Shown: positions 1 to 8,325 of the stretch, piece by piece
How the letters are laid out: each line of letters opens with the position of its first letter
How positions within the stretch are numbered: position 1 is the stretch's first letter
From: Vallitalea sp.
Lineage (GTDB): Bacteria > Bacillota > Clostridia > Lachnospirales > Vallitaleaceae
NCBI GenBank assembly: GCA_025210235.1
Contig: JAOASG010000071.1
Span: forward strand, 116,853 to 180,852
Length of the DNA stretch: 64,000 nucleotides
Direction: 5' to 3'
Notes under the pieces: model-generated
What the model was told of the DNA's origin: nothing
The model's input: only the letters and a program-made list of their open reading frames with translations
The model's database searches: none
Made by a program: the position numbers and the translations under genes

Positions 1-2
1 GT

Positions 3-1487
3 GTATTAAAGTCAGCAAGGGCTTTTATTGTATTTAGAACCTTAGAAAAATTAGGACAAGTAATTAAGTCTTATCCAATTGTTCAAGATATTGAAGATGA
101 AAAATTTGATAATAACTTTTCTACTTTTTTAGTTACACAAGAAAGTACAAAACAAATAATTGACGAGTTGAATTCTATTGCAGAAGTAACAGATGTTTTA
201 TTAGATGAAATAAATATTACATATGAAGAAGAAGTAAATAAAGAGGAAGAACAGAAAAAAGTAGTTAAACAAAAAGAAGTTAATCCTACAAATAATGATA
301 AAACTCAGAAAGTAAATAATACAAATACTAAGAAACCAAAAGCTAATAGAACTGTAAGAGTAGATATAGAAAGGTTAGATACTCTTATGAATTTAGTAAG
401 TGAGCTTATCATTATAAAAAATGGCTTAGAAACTATTGAACTTAAAAATACAAGTCATAATTTTAATGAACAAATAGAGTATTTAGAAAGAATTACTACA
501 AATCTACATGATGCTGTAATGAAAGTAAGAATGGTTCCTATCGAAAGAGTGTTTAATCGGTTCCCTAGATTAATTAGAGATTTATCTAGAAAACTAAATA
601 AGAATATAGAACTTCATATGTCAGGTGAAGAAACTGAATTAGACAGAACAGTTATAGATGAAATAGGTGATCCTTTAGTTCATTTACTACGAAATGCTGG
701 AGATCATGGACTTGAGACACCTGAAGTAAGAACCAATGCTGGAAAGAATCCAGTAGGTAATATTTATCTTAGAGCTTATCAAGACGGAAATAATGTTATT
801 ATTGAAGTTAATGATGACGGAAATGGTATTGATGTTCAAAAAGTTAAAAATAAAGCAATTAGTAATGGAACATTATCATCTGATCAAGCTGAAAGTATGA
901 CTGATCAAGAAATTATAGATTTATTATTTAGACCAAGCTTTAGTACTGCTGAACAAATATCTGATGTATCAGGTAGAGGTGTTGGTCTTGATGTAGTAAA
1001 AACTAAAATTGAAGCTCTTGGTGGAGATATTGAAGTTAAGACAGAGTTAGGTAAAGGTAGTAAATTTATTATTAGACTTCCATTAACACTTGCAATTATA
1101 CAAGCTCTTATGGTGAATCTAGGGGAAGAAAAATACGCTATACCTCTAAATACTATTCAAAATATTGAAGATGTACAAACGTCAGAAATTAAATATATTC
1201 AAAATCAAGAAGTTATTAATCTTAGAGGTCATGTAATACCGTTGATAAGGTTACATGATAAGTTAGATATTATTAGTAAGGATAATGAAAAAGATTCATT
1301 AACAGTGGTGATTGTTAATAAAGGAGAAAAACAAGCAGGAATGGTAGTTGATTCATTAATTGGTCAACAAGAAATTGTAATAAAAACTCTTGGAAAATAT
1401 TTAACGAATATAAAATTGATTGCAGGTGCGACAATACTTGGCGATGGTGAAGTTGCCTTGATTTTAGATGTTAATTCATTAGTATAA
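3..1487 (+). CDS. cheA: Chemotaxis histidine kinase CheA (5' end outside window)
   Basis: CheA autophosphorylates in response to chemoreceptors and passes phosphate to CheY/CheB. The frame is open from base 3, so the gene enters from the left and the P1 histidine domain is off-window. A piece of a regulator-binding (P2-like) domain is visible (nt 3-165), then a charged Lys/Glu/Asn linker. The P3 dimerisation helices start near nt 354 (VRVDIERLDTLMNLVSEL). The P4 ATPase follows with N box (HLLRNAGDHGLE, near nt 680), G1 box (DDGNGID), the SGRGVGLDVVK motif and the GKGSKF turn. A C-terminal CheW-like P5 domain ends the protein. The TTG at 168 lies inside the P2/linker part and is not the real start. 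First of a tightly spaced run cheA-cheW-cheC-cheD. Confidence 0.95.
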   Translation, partial: VLKSARAFIVFRTLEKLGQVIKSYPIVQDIEDEKFDNNFSTFLVTQESTKQIIDELNSIAEVTDVLLDEINITYEEEVNKEEEQKKVVKQKEVNPTNNDKTQKVNNTNTKKPKANRTVRVDIERLDTLMNLVSELIIIKNGLETIELKNTSHNFNEQIEYLERITTNLHDAVMKVRMVPIERVFNRFPRLIRDLSRKLNKNIELHMSGEETELDRTVIDEIGDPLVHLLRNAGDHGLETPEVRTNAGKNPVGNIYLRAYQDGNNVIIEVNDDGNGIDVQKVKNKAISNGTLSSDQAESMTDQEIIDLLFRPSFSTAEQISDVSGRGVGLDVVKTKIEALGGDIEVKTELGKGSKFIIRLPLTLAIIQALMVNLGEEKYAIPLNTIQNIEDVQTSEIKYIQNQEVINLRGHVIPLIRLHDKLDIISKDNEKDSLTVVIVNKGEKQAGMVVDSLIGQQEIVIKTLGKYLTNIKLIAGATILGDGEVALILDVNSLV

Positions 1488-1506
1488 ACTGACTGGAGGG
1501 TTGTAA

Positions 1507-1953
1507 GTGGAAGAAAATAAAAATCAAGAGATAAAACAATATATTGTAACTAAAATCGGAAATGAACAATATGGTGTTAATATCCAATTTGTTCATAATA
1601 TTGAAAGATTATTAAAAATTACTAGAGTTCCAAAAGCCCCATATTATATAAAGGGTGTTATAAATTTAAGAGGCGATATTATTCCGGTAATGAGTTTAAG
1701 ACTTAAGTTCGGATTAGAGGCAGATGAATATACTAACAATACAAGAATAATTATCGTGAAATTAGATGGTAATTCAATGGGATTAATTGTTGATGAAGTG
1801 AAAGAAGTAATTAATTTAGATTGTGAAGATATTGAAAAAATATCTAAAGATATAAATGATGAAAAATCGAAATATGTTCAAGGAGTAGGTAAAATAGACA
1901 AAGAAATAGTAACTTTACTTAATCTTGATGGATTAATTAATAATAATGATTAA
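1507..1953 (+). CDS. cheW: Chemotaxis coupling protein CheW
   Basis: CheW bridges chemoreceptors and CheA at the polar signalling array. The 148-residue protein is one CheW/SH3-like domain, with the family motif GVINLRGDIIPVMSLRLKFG near residues 50-70 and a conserved IIVDEVKEV-like stretch (GLIVDEVKEVI). The start is GTG at 1507, placed by the strong GGAGGG ribosome site that ends at 1500. It lies 19 nt after cheA, so the two are almost certainly cotranscribed. Length is typical of the family. Confidence 0.95.
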   Translation: MEENKNQEIKQYIVTKIGNEQYGVNIQFVHNIERLLKITRVPKAPYYIKGVINLRGDIIPVMSLRLKFGLEADEYTNNTRIIIVKLDGNSMGLIVDEVKEVINLDCEDIEKISKDINDEKSKYVQGVGKIDKEIVTLLNLDGLINNND

Positions 1954-1971
1954 GTTAAGGAGTGATGTGTA

Positions 1972-2595
1972 ATGGATAACATTAATATAGATACATTAGA
2001 TAATATACAGCTAGATGTTCTGAGGGAAATAGGTAATATTGGAGCAGGAAATGCAACAACTGCTCTTTCCCAAATGATTAATAGAAAAATTGATATGAAT
2101 GTTCCTGTAGTTAATATTTGTGAATTTAAAGTACTATCAGATGTATTAGGAGGACCAGAAAATCAAGTTGTGGGAATACTTCTTAATCTAGAAGGCGATA
2201 TAAATGGAATGATGATGTTTGCACTTGAAAAGAAATCAGCCCATAACCTAGTTAATATATTAATGAGTAAGGAATTAAATACTTTTGAGGATTTTACTGA
2301 ATTGGATTTATCAGCATTAAAAGAGATTGGAAACATAATAACTGGTGCTTACTTATCTTCATTATCATCATTAACGAATTTAAAAATAATATCATCTATA
2401 CCATATATGGCTATTGATATGGCTGGAGCAATACTAAGTGTACCTGCAATAGAGTTTGGAAAAATTGGGGATAAAGCATTATTAATACAATCGCAATTTG
2501 GAGAAGGTGATGAAAAAGTATTTGGGAACTTTATTTTAATCCCTGATGTTCAATCCTATGGAACTATACTAAAATCACTAGGAATTACGGAATAA
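1972..2595 (+). CDS. cheC: CheY-P phosphatase CheC
   Basis: CheC dephosphorylates CheY-P and, with CheD, takes part in adaptation in Firmicutes. The 207-residue protein shows the internally repeated phosphatase helix of the CheC/FliY/CheX family. One copy is LREIGNIGAGNATTAL near residues 15-30, the other LKEIGNIITGAYLSSL near residues 120-135. Both keep the Glu and Asn of the E-x2-N active-site pattern, so both sites look intact. An AAGGAG ribosome site precedes the ATG. It sits between cheW and cheD, which is the usual CheC-CheD pairing. Confidence 0.94.
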   Translation: MDNINIDTLDNIQLDVLREIGNIGAGNATTALSQMINRKIDMNVPVVNICEFKVLSDVLGGPENQVVGILLNLEGDINGMMMFALEKKSAHNLVNILMSKELNTFEDFTELDLSALKEIGNIITGAYLSSLSSLTNLKIISSIPYMAIDMAGAILSVPAIEFGKIGDKALLIQSQFGEGDEKVFGNFILIPDVQSYGTILKSLGITE

Positions 2596-2598
2596 CAT

Positions 2599-3084
2599 AT
2601 GGAAGAAAAAATAAAAGTAGGCATGGCAGACCTCAATGTCAGCCTATCTCCAGGGATATTAACAACATTAGGATTGGGTTCTTGTGTAGGTATTGTACTC
2701 TATGATCCAATAAAAAAAATTGGAGGATTAGCACATATTATGTTGCCTGATAGCACCCAAATTAAAAATAATAGTAATGTTGCAAAATTTGCAGATACTG
2801 GTATAGAGAAATTAATTAATGATATGATTAAGTTAGGAGCTAACAGAAATAGACTTGTTGCAAAATTAGCAGGAGGAGCACAAATGTTCTCATTCAAAAG
2901 TAACAATGATTTAATGAGAATTGGAGATAGAAATGTTGAAGCATCTGAAAAAATTTTAAATGTATTAGGTATTAAAATATTATCTAAGGATACAGGTAAA
3001 AATTATGGTAGAACAATTGAATTTTATACTGATACAGGTGATTTATTAATAAAAACAATTGGAAAAGAAACAAAGACTATATAA
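2599..3084 (+). CDS. cheD: Chemoreceptor glutamine deamidase CheD
   Basis: CheD deamidates glutamines on chemoreceptors and binds CheC to tune adaptation. The 161-residue protein has the CheD core: TLGLGSCVGIVLYDP near residue 25 contains the catalytic Cys, GGLAHIMLPDS near residue 43 contains the His, and KLAGGAQMF near residue 90 is a further family motif. The ATG begins 3 nt after the cheC stop, consistent with translational coupling. Confidence 0.94.
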   Translation: MEEKIKVGMADLNVSLSPGILTTLGLGSCVGIVLYDPIKKIGGLAHIMLPDSTQIKNNSNVAKFADTGIEKLINDMIKLGANRNRLVAKLAGGAQMFSFKSNNDLMRIGDRNVEASEKILNVLGIKILSKDTGKNYGRTIEFYTDTGDLLIKTIGKETKTI

Positions 3085-3097
3085 GGATGGTAGTATC

Positions 3098-3433
3098 ATG
3101 GATAGAAATTATAGAAATATAATAATGCTAATTGCTGGTATTATTGTTAGTATTATTGGATTTATCAATAAATATGATATTAAAACATTCACTTTTACAT
3201 TGATTATTGTTTTAGTTATTTTTTATATATTAGGTTCTATCATACAGAATATGATACATAAAATATATGTTGAGGTTAAAAATAAGACCAGGGAAAAACA
3301 ACTTATTGAAATGAAAGAAATGTTAGCCCAAAAAGAAAAGGAAAAAGAAGAAGCAGATAATCAAGAAGAGTTAGATGAACAAGAAGAACAAGAAATAGAA
3401 CAACAAGAAGAGGACACTAATGAATCAGAGTAA
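3098..3433 (+). CDS. Small membrane protein with acidic coiled-coil tail, in motility operon
   Basis: Function not recognised. The ATG at 3098 is chosen because AAGGATGG lies just upstream; a longer in-frame reading from 3059 would run far into cheD. The 111-residue product has two hydrophobic segments (about residues 6-24 and 30-52). A Lys/Glu-rich coiled-coil tail follows, ending in an almost pure E/Q/D run. Small membrane proteins in this operon position (next to the flagellar sigma gene) are common in Firmicutes; B. subtilis has swrB (ylxL) beside sigD. No sequence homology to SwrB is claimed. Confidence 0.8.
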   Translation: MDRNYRNIIMLIAGIIVSIIGFINKYDIKTFTFTLIIVLVIFYILGSIIQNMIHKIYVEVKNKTREKQLIEMKEMLAQKEKEKEEADNQEELDEQEEQEIEQQEEDTNESE

Positions 3434-3467
3434 AATTTAATTTACTAAAGTTTTTACGGAGGCTAAG

Positions 3468-4235
3468 ATGGATGAGAAGAGTAGAATGTTATTATGGCAA
3501 AATTATTCAAAGGAAAAATCATTTGAATTAAAAGAAAAATTAATTATTGAATATGCCCAACTTGTAAAAGTAGTTGCTGGTAGATTAAATATGTATTTGG
3601 GTAATAATGTTGAGTTTGAAGATCTTGTGGGATATGGTGTATTTGGTTTAATTGATGCTATTGATAAATTTGATTTTGAAAAAGGTGTAAAGTTTGAAAC
3701 TTATGCTTCGCTAAGAATTAGAGGAGCGATCCTTGATAATATAAGACGTATGGACTGGATTCCAAGATCACTTCGTAAAAAACAAAAAATGATTGATAAT
3801 GCTACAAATAAAATAGAAAATCTACTAGGTAGACCTGCAACTGAAGAGGAAGTAGCAAAAGAACTTAACATTTCTATTCAAGAATATCAAAAGTGGTTAA
3901 GTCAAACAAAATTATTATCTTTAACTTCTCTTGAAGAGAGTATTGAACAAGGTAAAGAATTTAGAATTGAACCAGTAAATAAATCTGGATTCTCACAACC
4001 TGAATGGGTTGTACAAAAAAATGAATTAAAAGAATTATTAGCTGAGGTTATTGATAATTTATTAGAAAATGAAAAAAGAGTAATTGTATTATATTATTTT
4101 GAAGAATTAACATTAAAAGAGATAAGTAAAATATTAGGGGTATCTGAATCTAGGATATCTCAAATACACACAAAAGCACTTAAAAAAATGAAATTAAAAT
4201 TAGGAAATAATATTGAGTTATTAGTAGGCTTTTAG
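3468..4235 (+). CDS. sigD: Flagellar/motility RNA polymerase sigma factor (FliA/SigD/WhiG family)
   Basis: Sigma-28 class factor that directs late flagellar and chemotaxis transcription. The 255-residue protein contains sigma region 2 (FEDLVGYGVFGLIDAIDKF, then FETYASLRIRGAILDNIR, residues ~45-90). The WIPRSLRKKQK motif is characteristic of the FliA/WhiG class. Region 3 follows, then region 4 with a helix-turn-helix (LTLKEISKILGVSESRISQI, ~210-230). The start ATG follows GGAGGC by 6 nt. It is encoded with the chemotaxis genes as in Bacillus and clostridia. Confidence 0.95.
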   Translation: MDEKSRMLLWQNYSKEKSFELKEKLIIEYAQLVKVVAGRLNMYLGNNVEFEDLVGYGVFGLIDAIDKFDFEKGVKFETYASLRIRGAILDNIRRMDWIPRSLRKKQKMIDNATNKIENLLGRPATEEEVAKELNISIQEYQKWLSQTKLLSLTSLEESIEQGKEFRIEPVNKSGFSQPEWVVQKNELKELLAEVIDNLLENEKRVIVLYYFEELTLKEISKILGVSESRISQIHTKALKKMKLKLGNNIELLVGF

Positions 4236-4248
4236 GGGATTGATAAGT

Positions 4249-5841
4249 ATGGATATGAATGAAGCATATTATAATTTGTTTAATAAAGAAGATGGTTTGT
4301 ATATTAGAATTTTTCCAGGTAATGATGATGAGACAATAAAATTAAATGATATAACATCAACTTTAGATAATAATAAAATATTGGATTATGATAAAGAGTT
4401 GATAGCAAATCAATTAACGATGTTAAAAGAAGAAAAAGAGTTTAAAATATCTAATGTTATAGCAGAGTCAATAGACGAGGTAATGAATATAAATGTTAGC
4501 AATGATAAATTAAGTGTTTATATAAGGTTTTCTCCAGCAGTTGGACAAGGTAAAATTATAACAAGTAGTGAAATTATAAAAGGATTAAAAAATAATAATA
4601 TAATATATGGTATTGATGAGGATAAAATTAAACAAATAGTAATTGATAAAAAATATAATAAAAATATTGAAGTGGTAAAAGGCTTAAAACCAATAAAAGG
4701 AAAAGATGGTAAAATAGAATATTTGTTTGAAACTAACAAAAAAATTAAACCTAAAATGAATAAGAATGGAAGCGTTGATTACCATAAATTAAACCTTATT
4801 AACAATGTGAAAAAAGGTGATATTCTAGCAAGATTAATTCCAGAAGAAGAAGGTATACCTGGAAAAAATGTATATGGTGAAGAAATTACTACATCAAAAG
4901 GAAAAGCCAAAAAGTTATACTTTGGGAAAAATACAGTTGTAAGAGATGGAGTGCTGTTTGCGCTTAGTGATGGTCAGGTTAAAATAGATAATGGGAAAAT
5001 CATTGTTCTTGATTATTTAGAGATATCAGGTAATATTGATAATTCTACAGGTGATATTGATTTTTTAGGAACAGTGTTAGTGCGTGGTAATGTACTTACA
5101 GGATATAGTATTAAAGCAAAAGGTGATGTAGAAGTAAGTGGCGCTGTTGAAGGAGCACACATTGTTTCTGAAGGTAATATTATTTTACATAGTGGTATAC
5201 AAGGCATGGATAGAGGAGTAATTGAGGCTAAAGGAAATGTAATAGCTAAATACATAGAAAATAGTAAAGTAATTTCTGGAGGAAGTATTCACTCAGATGC
5301 TATTTTGCATAGTGATATTTCTTGTAAAGAAGAAATAATTGTTGACGGAAAGAAAGGTTTAATATCCGGAGGGACTATAAGATCTGGAATAGAAGTTAGT
5401 GCCAAAGTTATTGGTTCACATATGGGAACAGTTACAATTATTGATGTGGGTATAGACCCTACATTTATGGATGAATATATTCAGATACAACAAGATATTA
5501 AAAAATTAACTGATGAAGAAAATAAATTAACACAGATTATTAATTTATTAAACAAACGAAAACAAATTGAAGGTAATTTGGATGAAAAAAAGAAACAAAT
5601 GCTTATAAATGCTACTAGAGGGAAAATTATGATTAGTAGCAAACTAAATAATTCTAATAAGAGATATATTGAAATGATGGAAAAATTAGATAATAAAAAT
5701 AAAGGAAGAATTAAAGTTCTTGGAAGTGTTTATCCTGGGGTAAGGGTTTCTATTGGAAGTGTTAAATATTATGTAAGAAATGAAATAAAATCTTGTATAA
5801 TGATTCAAGATGGTGCAGATATAAAAATAACTAATAATTAG
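4249..5841 (+). CDS. fapA: FapA-family (DUF342) protein
   Basis: Family FapA/DUF342: polymer-forming beta-helix proteins found in flagellar gene clusters and linked to flagellar placement or assembly; the exact role in clostridia is not settled. The 530-residue protein has an N-terminal FapA domain, then a middle stretch of short Gly/Val/Ile turns typical of a right-handed beta-helix (e.g. GDVEVSGAVEGAHIVSEGNI, ~residues 290-310). A Lys/Glu coiled coil follows at ~410-480 and a short beta C-terminus. ATG 4249 is preferred over the in-frame TTG 4240 because AGGGG at 4234-4238 is then 10 nt away. Starts 13 nt after sigD. Confidence 0.88.
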   Translation: MDMNEAYYNLFNKEDGLYIRIFPGNDDETIKLNDITSTLDNNKILDYDKELIANQLTMLKEEKEFKISNVIAESIDEVMNINVSNDKLSVYIRFSPAVGQGKIITSSEIIKGLKNNNIIYGIDEDKIKQIVIDKKYNKNIEVVKGLKPIKGKDGKIEYLFETNKKIKPKMNKNGSVDYHKLNLINNVKKGDILARLIPEEEGIPGKNVYGEEITTSKGKAKKLYFGKNTVVRDGVLFALSDGQVKIDNGKIIVLDYLEISGNIDNSTGDIDFLGTVLVRGNVLTGYSIKAKGDVEVSGAVEGAHIVSEGNIILHSGIQGMDRGVIEAKGNVIAKYIENSKVISGGSIHSDAILHSDISCKEEIIVDGKKGLISGGTIRSGIEVSAKVIGSHMGTVTIIDVGIDPTFMDEYIQIQQDIKKLTDEENKLTQIINLLNKRKQIEGNLDEKKKQMLINATRGKIMISSKLNNSNKRYIEMMEKLDNKNKGRIKVLGSVYPGVRVSIGSVKYYVRNEIKSCIMIQDGADIKITNN

Positions 5842-5865
5842 ATTTTAAGCTATGGGGGGATGTAT

Positions 5866-6186
5866 ATGTCGATAAGGCCTTTAGATATGCAAGTTATGGT
5901 ACCTAAAACTCAAGAAATTGCAAATATTAGACATCTTGCTCAGCAAAAAAGCAATATAAATCAACAAAATATTGCTCAAACAGTAAATAATAATATTCAA
6001 AATCAACTAAAAAATGTAGTTAAGCCAAGTCAAAATGAAAAAGCATATACAAATTCAGATGCTAAGAAAAAAGGGAAAAATAAGTATCATAGTAATCATA
6101 AGCAAAAAGAAAATGAAAAAGGTAAGAATAAAGAAAAAGATAATGTAAAAGCTCCTAAAAGGAGCAGAATTGATATTAGGATTTGA
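5866..6186 (+). CDS. Small basic conserved protein of clostridial motility clusters
   Basis: Unknown function. The 106-residue product opens with MSIRPLDMQVMVPKTQEI, a pattern I recognise from small proteins beside flagellar genes in clostridia. The middle is Gln/Asn-rich, and the tail is very Lys-rich, ending KRSRIDIRI. ATG 5866 is chosen over ATG 5860 because the G-rich ribosome site (5854-5859) abuts 5860. Likely a soluble, largely disordered protein with a conserved N-terminal peptide that could be a docking motif (inference). Confidence 0.75.
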   Translation: MSIRPLDMQVMVPKTQEIANIRHLAQQKSNINQQNIAQTVNNNIQNQLKNVVKPSQNEKAYTNSDAKKKGKNKYHSNHKQKENEKGKNKEKDNVKAPKRSRIDIRI

Positions 6187-6201
6187 AAGGCATAAAATAG
6201 A

Positions 6202-6230
6202 AAGTAATTGTTGGAATTTCTCAATTACTT
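6202..6230 (+). other. Intergenic stem-loop
   Basis: A perfect 9-bp stem (AAGTAATTG 6202-6210 with CAATTACTT 6222-6230) lies between the small basic protein and the next gene. It has no T-run after it, so it is not an obvious intrinsic terminator. It may be a processing or stability element inside the operon. Confidence 0.5.
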
Positions 6231-6253
6231 AATAATACTAAGAGGTAATCTGT

Positions 6254-6778
6254 ATGAATAATATAAATATATTTGTTATAGTTTCAATAGTTATAGGTAT
6301 TATATTTATCATTTTAAGCTTTGTTTTGAAAGACAATAAGAATAATTCTAATGATGAAAAGTTAAAGAAACCAGAAGATGAATTAAAATCTGATATTAAT
6401 TATATCAATAAAGAAGTTACAATTAATGAAATCAATAATAAAATATTAGAGTTAAATGACTATTCTAATTTTATAAAACAAGAATTAAATGAAAAACATA
6501 AAGAACTATTATTTTTATATCAGATGATTACAGAAAAAGAAAAAAGTATAAAAACATTAAAAGATAATAAAATAACTAACAAACAAGATATAGAGATAGC
6601 GAAACATACAGCAATAAAAGATGAACAAGATTTACAAGAAGAGATCAATAATGAGATAAATAGTAATGCAAAAAAAATATTGGATTTATTTAAAAAAGGT
6701 AATGATATTACTGATATAGCAAAAAAACTTAGTATAGGTAAAGGTGAAGTTAAATTAATTTTAGATCTATATAAATAA
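6254..6778 (+). CDS. Membrane-anchored coiled-coil protein with C-terminal helix-turn-helix-like end (DUF6115-type)
   Basis: Function unknown. 174 residues: an N-terminal transmembrane helix (about residues 4-22), a long Glu/Lys/Asn coiled coil, and a compact C-terminus DITDIAKKLSIGKGEVKLIL. That end resembles the conserved C-terminal motif of DUF6115 proteins found beside flagellar genes in Firmicutes. The end looks like a small HTH, but with a membrane anchor DNA binding is doubtful. A GAGGTAAT ribosome site precedes the ATG. Cotranscribed by position with the motility genes. Confidence 0.72.
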   Translation: MNNINIFVIVSIVIGIIFIILSFVLKDNKNNSNDEKLKKPEDELKSDINYINKEVTINEINNKILELNDYSNFIKQELNEKHKELLFLYQMITEKEKSIKTLKDNKITNKQDIEIAKHTAIKDEQDLQEEINNEINSNAKKILDLFKKGNDITDIAKKLSIGKGEVKLILDLYK

Positions 6779-6790
6779 TGAGGTGCTCAT

Positions 6791-7315
6791 ATGAATAGAC
6801 ATAAATATTTTTTTAGAGGAGTAGGAATTACTTTAATTATTGTAACTTCTATTTTTTATTATATTACCTTAAACTTGGATAAACCTTCAACAGAAATATT
6901 AAGTGATAAGGAAATTATTTCAAGAGCAAAAGAGTTAGGTATGGTTAAAGCAGATGAATTAGTGAAAGAAAAAGAAGTAGTGAAAGTAAAGGAAGAACTT
7001 ACTAAAGAAGAAATAATTACTAAGGCTACAGAGTTAGGAATGGTATTTGAGAAGGAAAAAGATAACGATAATACAACTCTTTCTAATGAAAAAGCAGAAA
7101 TAGATAAAACAGAAATTATTACGGTGAAAATAAAATATGGGATGTCTTCTAAAGATGTAGCTAAATTATTGTATAAAAACCATATAGTAGATAGTGTAGA
7201 ATCTTTTGACAAGTACTTAGTTATAAATAAATATGATCAAAAAATAAAAACAGGAACATATGAATTTAAAATTAATAGCACCTATGAAGAGATAATGAAT
7301 ATTTTTACAAATTAA
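6791..7315 (+). CDS. Short MltG/YceG-like membrane protein
   Basis: 174 residues: one N-terminal membrane helix (about residues 8-27), two copies of a motif of the form EIIxRAxELGM / EIITKATELGM, then a C-terminal domain (KYGMSSKDVAKLLYKNHIVD ... KTGTYEF). The C-terminal domain resembles the LysM-like N-terminal part of MltG endolytic transglycosylases. The catalytic part of MltG is absent, so enzyme activity is unlikely. It closes the motility run; the rpsB promoter starts just after its stop. Confidence 0.7.
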   Translation: MNRHKYFFRGVGITLIIVTSIFYYITLNLDKPSTEILSDKEIISRAKELGMVKADELVKEKEVVKVKEELTKEEIITKATELGMVFEKEKDNDNTTLSNEKAEIDKTEIITVKIKYGMSSKDVAKLLYKNHIVDSVESFDKYLVINKYDQKIKTGTYEFKINSTYEEIMNIFTN

Positions 7316-7317
7316 CC

Positions 7318-7346
7318 TTGATTAATTCATAGGATTGTGTTATACT
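7318..7346 (+). promoter_or_regulatory. Promoter of rpsB-tsf
   Basis: TTGATT (7318-7323), a 17-bp spacer, and TATACT (7341-7346) match the vegetative promoter consensus. It overlaps the end of the preceding gene and begins transcription of the rpsB leader. Confidence 0.75.
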
Positions 7347-7452
7347 AGCAGTCGTGAAAAAACACGTATTTGGATTTTTAGAAAGGTGCCAATATGGTAT
7401 TCTAAAAAGATGAAAAATACGGATGATAAACCAAAAAAATGGAGGAACAAAA
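7347..7452 (+). promoter_or_regulatory. Structured 5' leader of rpsB
   Basis: About 105 nt separate the promoter from the rpsB start and are dense in complementary segments. CGTG/CACG forms a small hairpin near 7353-7366. An outer stem CGTATTT (7365-7371) pairs with AAATACG (7415-7421). Inside it, TTTTTAGAA pairs with TTCTAAAAA, capped by GGTGCC..GGTAT. This nested fold just before an S2 gene suggests autogenous control by ribosomal protein S2, which is known for other bacterial rpsB leaders. Here it is inference from structure and place. Confidence 0.5.
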
Positions 7453-8190
7453 ATGGGCGTTATTTCAATGAAACAATTATTAGAAGCAGGTGTTCATTTT
7501 GGACATCAAACTAGAAGATGGAATCCTAAAATGGCTGAGTATATTTATACTGAGAGAAATGGGATTTACATTATTGATTTACAAAAAACAGTAGGTAAAG
7601 TAGATCAAGCTTATAATGCAATTAAAGATGTTGTTGCAGAAGGTGGTAATGTATTATTTGTTGGTACTAAAAAACAAGCTCAAGATGCTATAAAAGTTGA
7701 ATCAGAGCGTTGTGGAATGTACTATGTTAACCAAAGATGGTTAGGTGGAATGCTTACAAACTTCAAAACAATTCAAGGTAGAATTGCAAGACTTAAAAAC
7801 TTAGAAAAAATGCAAGAAGACGGAACTTTTGATGTATTACCTAAAAAAGAAGTTATTAAGTTAAAACATGAAATGGATAAACTTGAAAAGAACCTTGGTG
7901 GAATTAAAGAAATGAAAGATATTCCTGATGTTATGTTCATAGTTGATCCAAGAAAAGAAAGAATCGCTATTCAAGAAGCACATATATTAGGTATTCCTAT
8001 TGTTTCTATAGTTGATACAAACTGTGATCCAGAAGAAGTAGACTATGTTATTCCTGGTAATGATGATGCTATTAGAGCAGTTAAATTAATTGTTTCCAAA
8101 ATGGCTGATGCTGTTATTGAAGCAAACCAAGGAGCACAAAATCATATAGATGAAAAAGCTGCAAAAGAAGCAGAAACAAAAGCTGAATAA
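7453..8190 (+). CDS. rpsB: 30S ribosomal protein S2
   Basis: Structural protein of the small subunit. 245 residues beginning MGVISMKQLLEAGVHFGHQ, with the family signatures TRRWNPKMAEYIYTERNGIYIIDL and GTKKQAQDAI. The Gly-Gly-Met segment (QRWLGGMLTNF) and the C-terminal IPGNDDAIRAVKL region are also present. ATG 7453 is chosen because it follows TGGAGGA and gives the conserved N-terminus; upstream in-frame codons fall in the structured leader. Paired with tsf as in most bacteria, but a strong hairpin separates the two genes. Confidence 0.98.
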   Translation: MGVISMKQLLEAGVHFGHQTRRWNPKMAEYIYTERNGIYIIDLQKTVGKVDQAYNAIKDVVAEGGNVLFVGTKKQAQDAIKVESERCGMYYVNQRWLGGMLTNFKTIQGRIARLKNLEKMQEDGTFDVLPKKEVIKLKHEMDKLEKNLGGIKEMKDIPDVMFIVDPRKERIAIQEAHILGIPIVSIVDTNCDPEEVDYVIPGNDDAIRAVKLIVSKMADAVIEANQGAQNHIDEKAAKEAETKAE

Positions 8191-8198
8191 GAATTTAA

Positions 8199-8240
8199 AA
8201 TGCTTCAACCAGCTATTATGGTTGAAGCATTTCTTGTTTT
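8199..8240 (+). terminator. Rho-independent terminator or attenuator between rpsB and tsf
   Basis: A 13-bp stem (8199-8211 with 8219-8231, core GCTTCAACCA/TGGTTGAAGC) is followed by TTCTTGTTTT. Partial read-through would set the rpsB to tsf ratio. A second stem-loop (about 8255-8292, AAATGGGA pairing with TCTCATTT and closed by ATACT/AGTAT) lies between it and tsf. Confidence 0.75.
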
Positions 8241-8325
8241 AAAGAAAGTTTTCAATACTAACAAATGGGATAAAGCCTTCTCATTTGAGTATATCCAATA
8301 ATAAATGAATATGGAGGGTGTAAAC

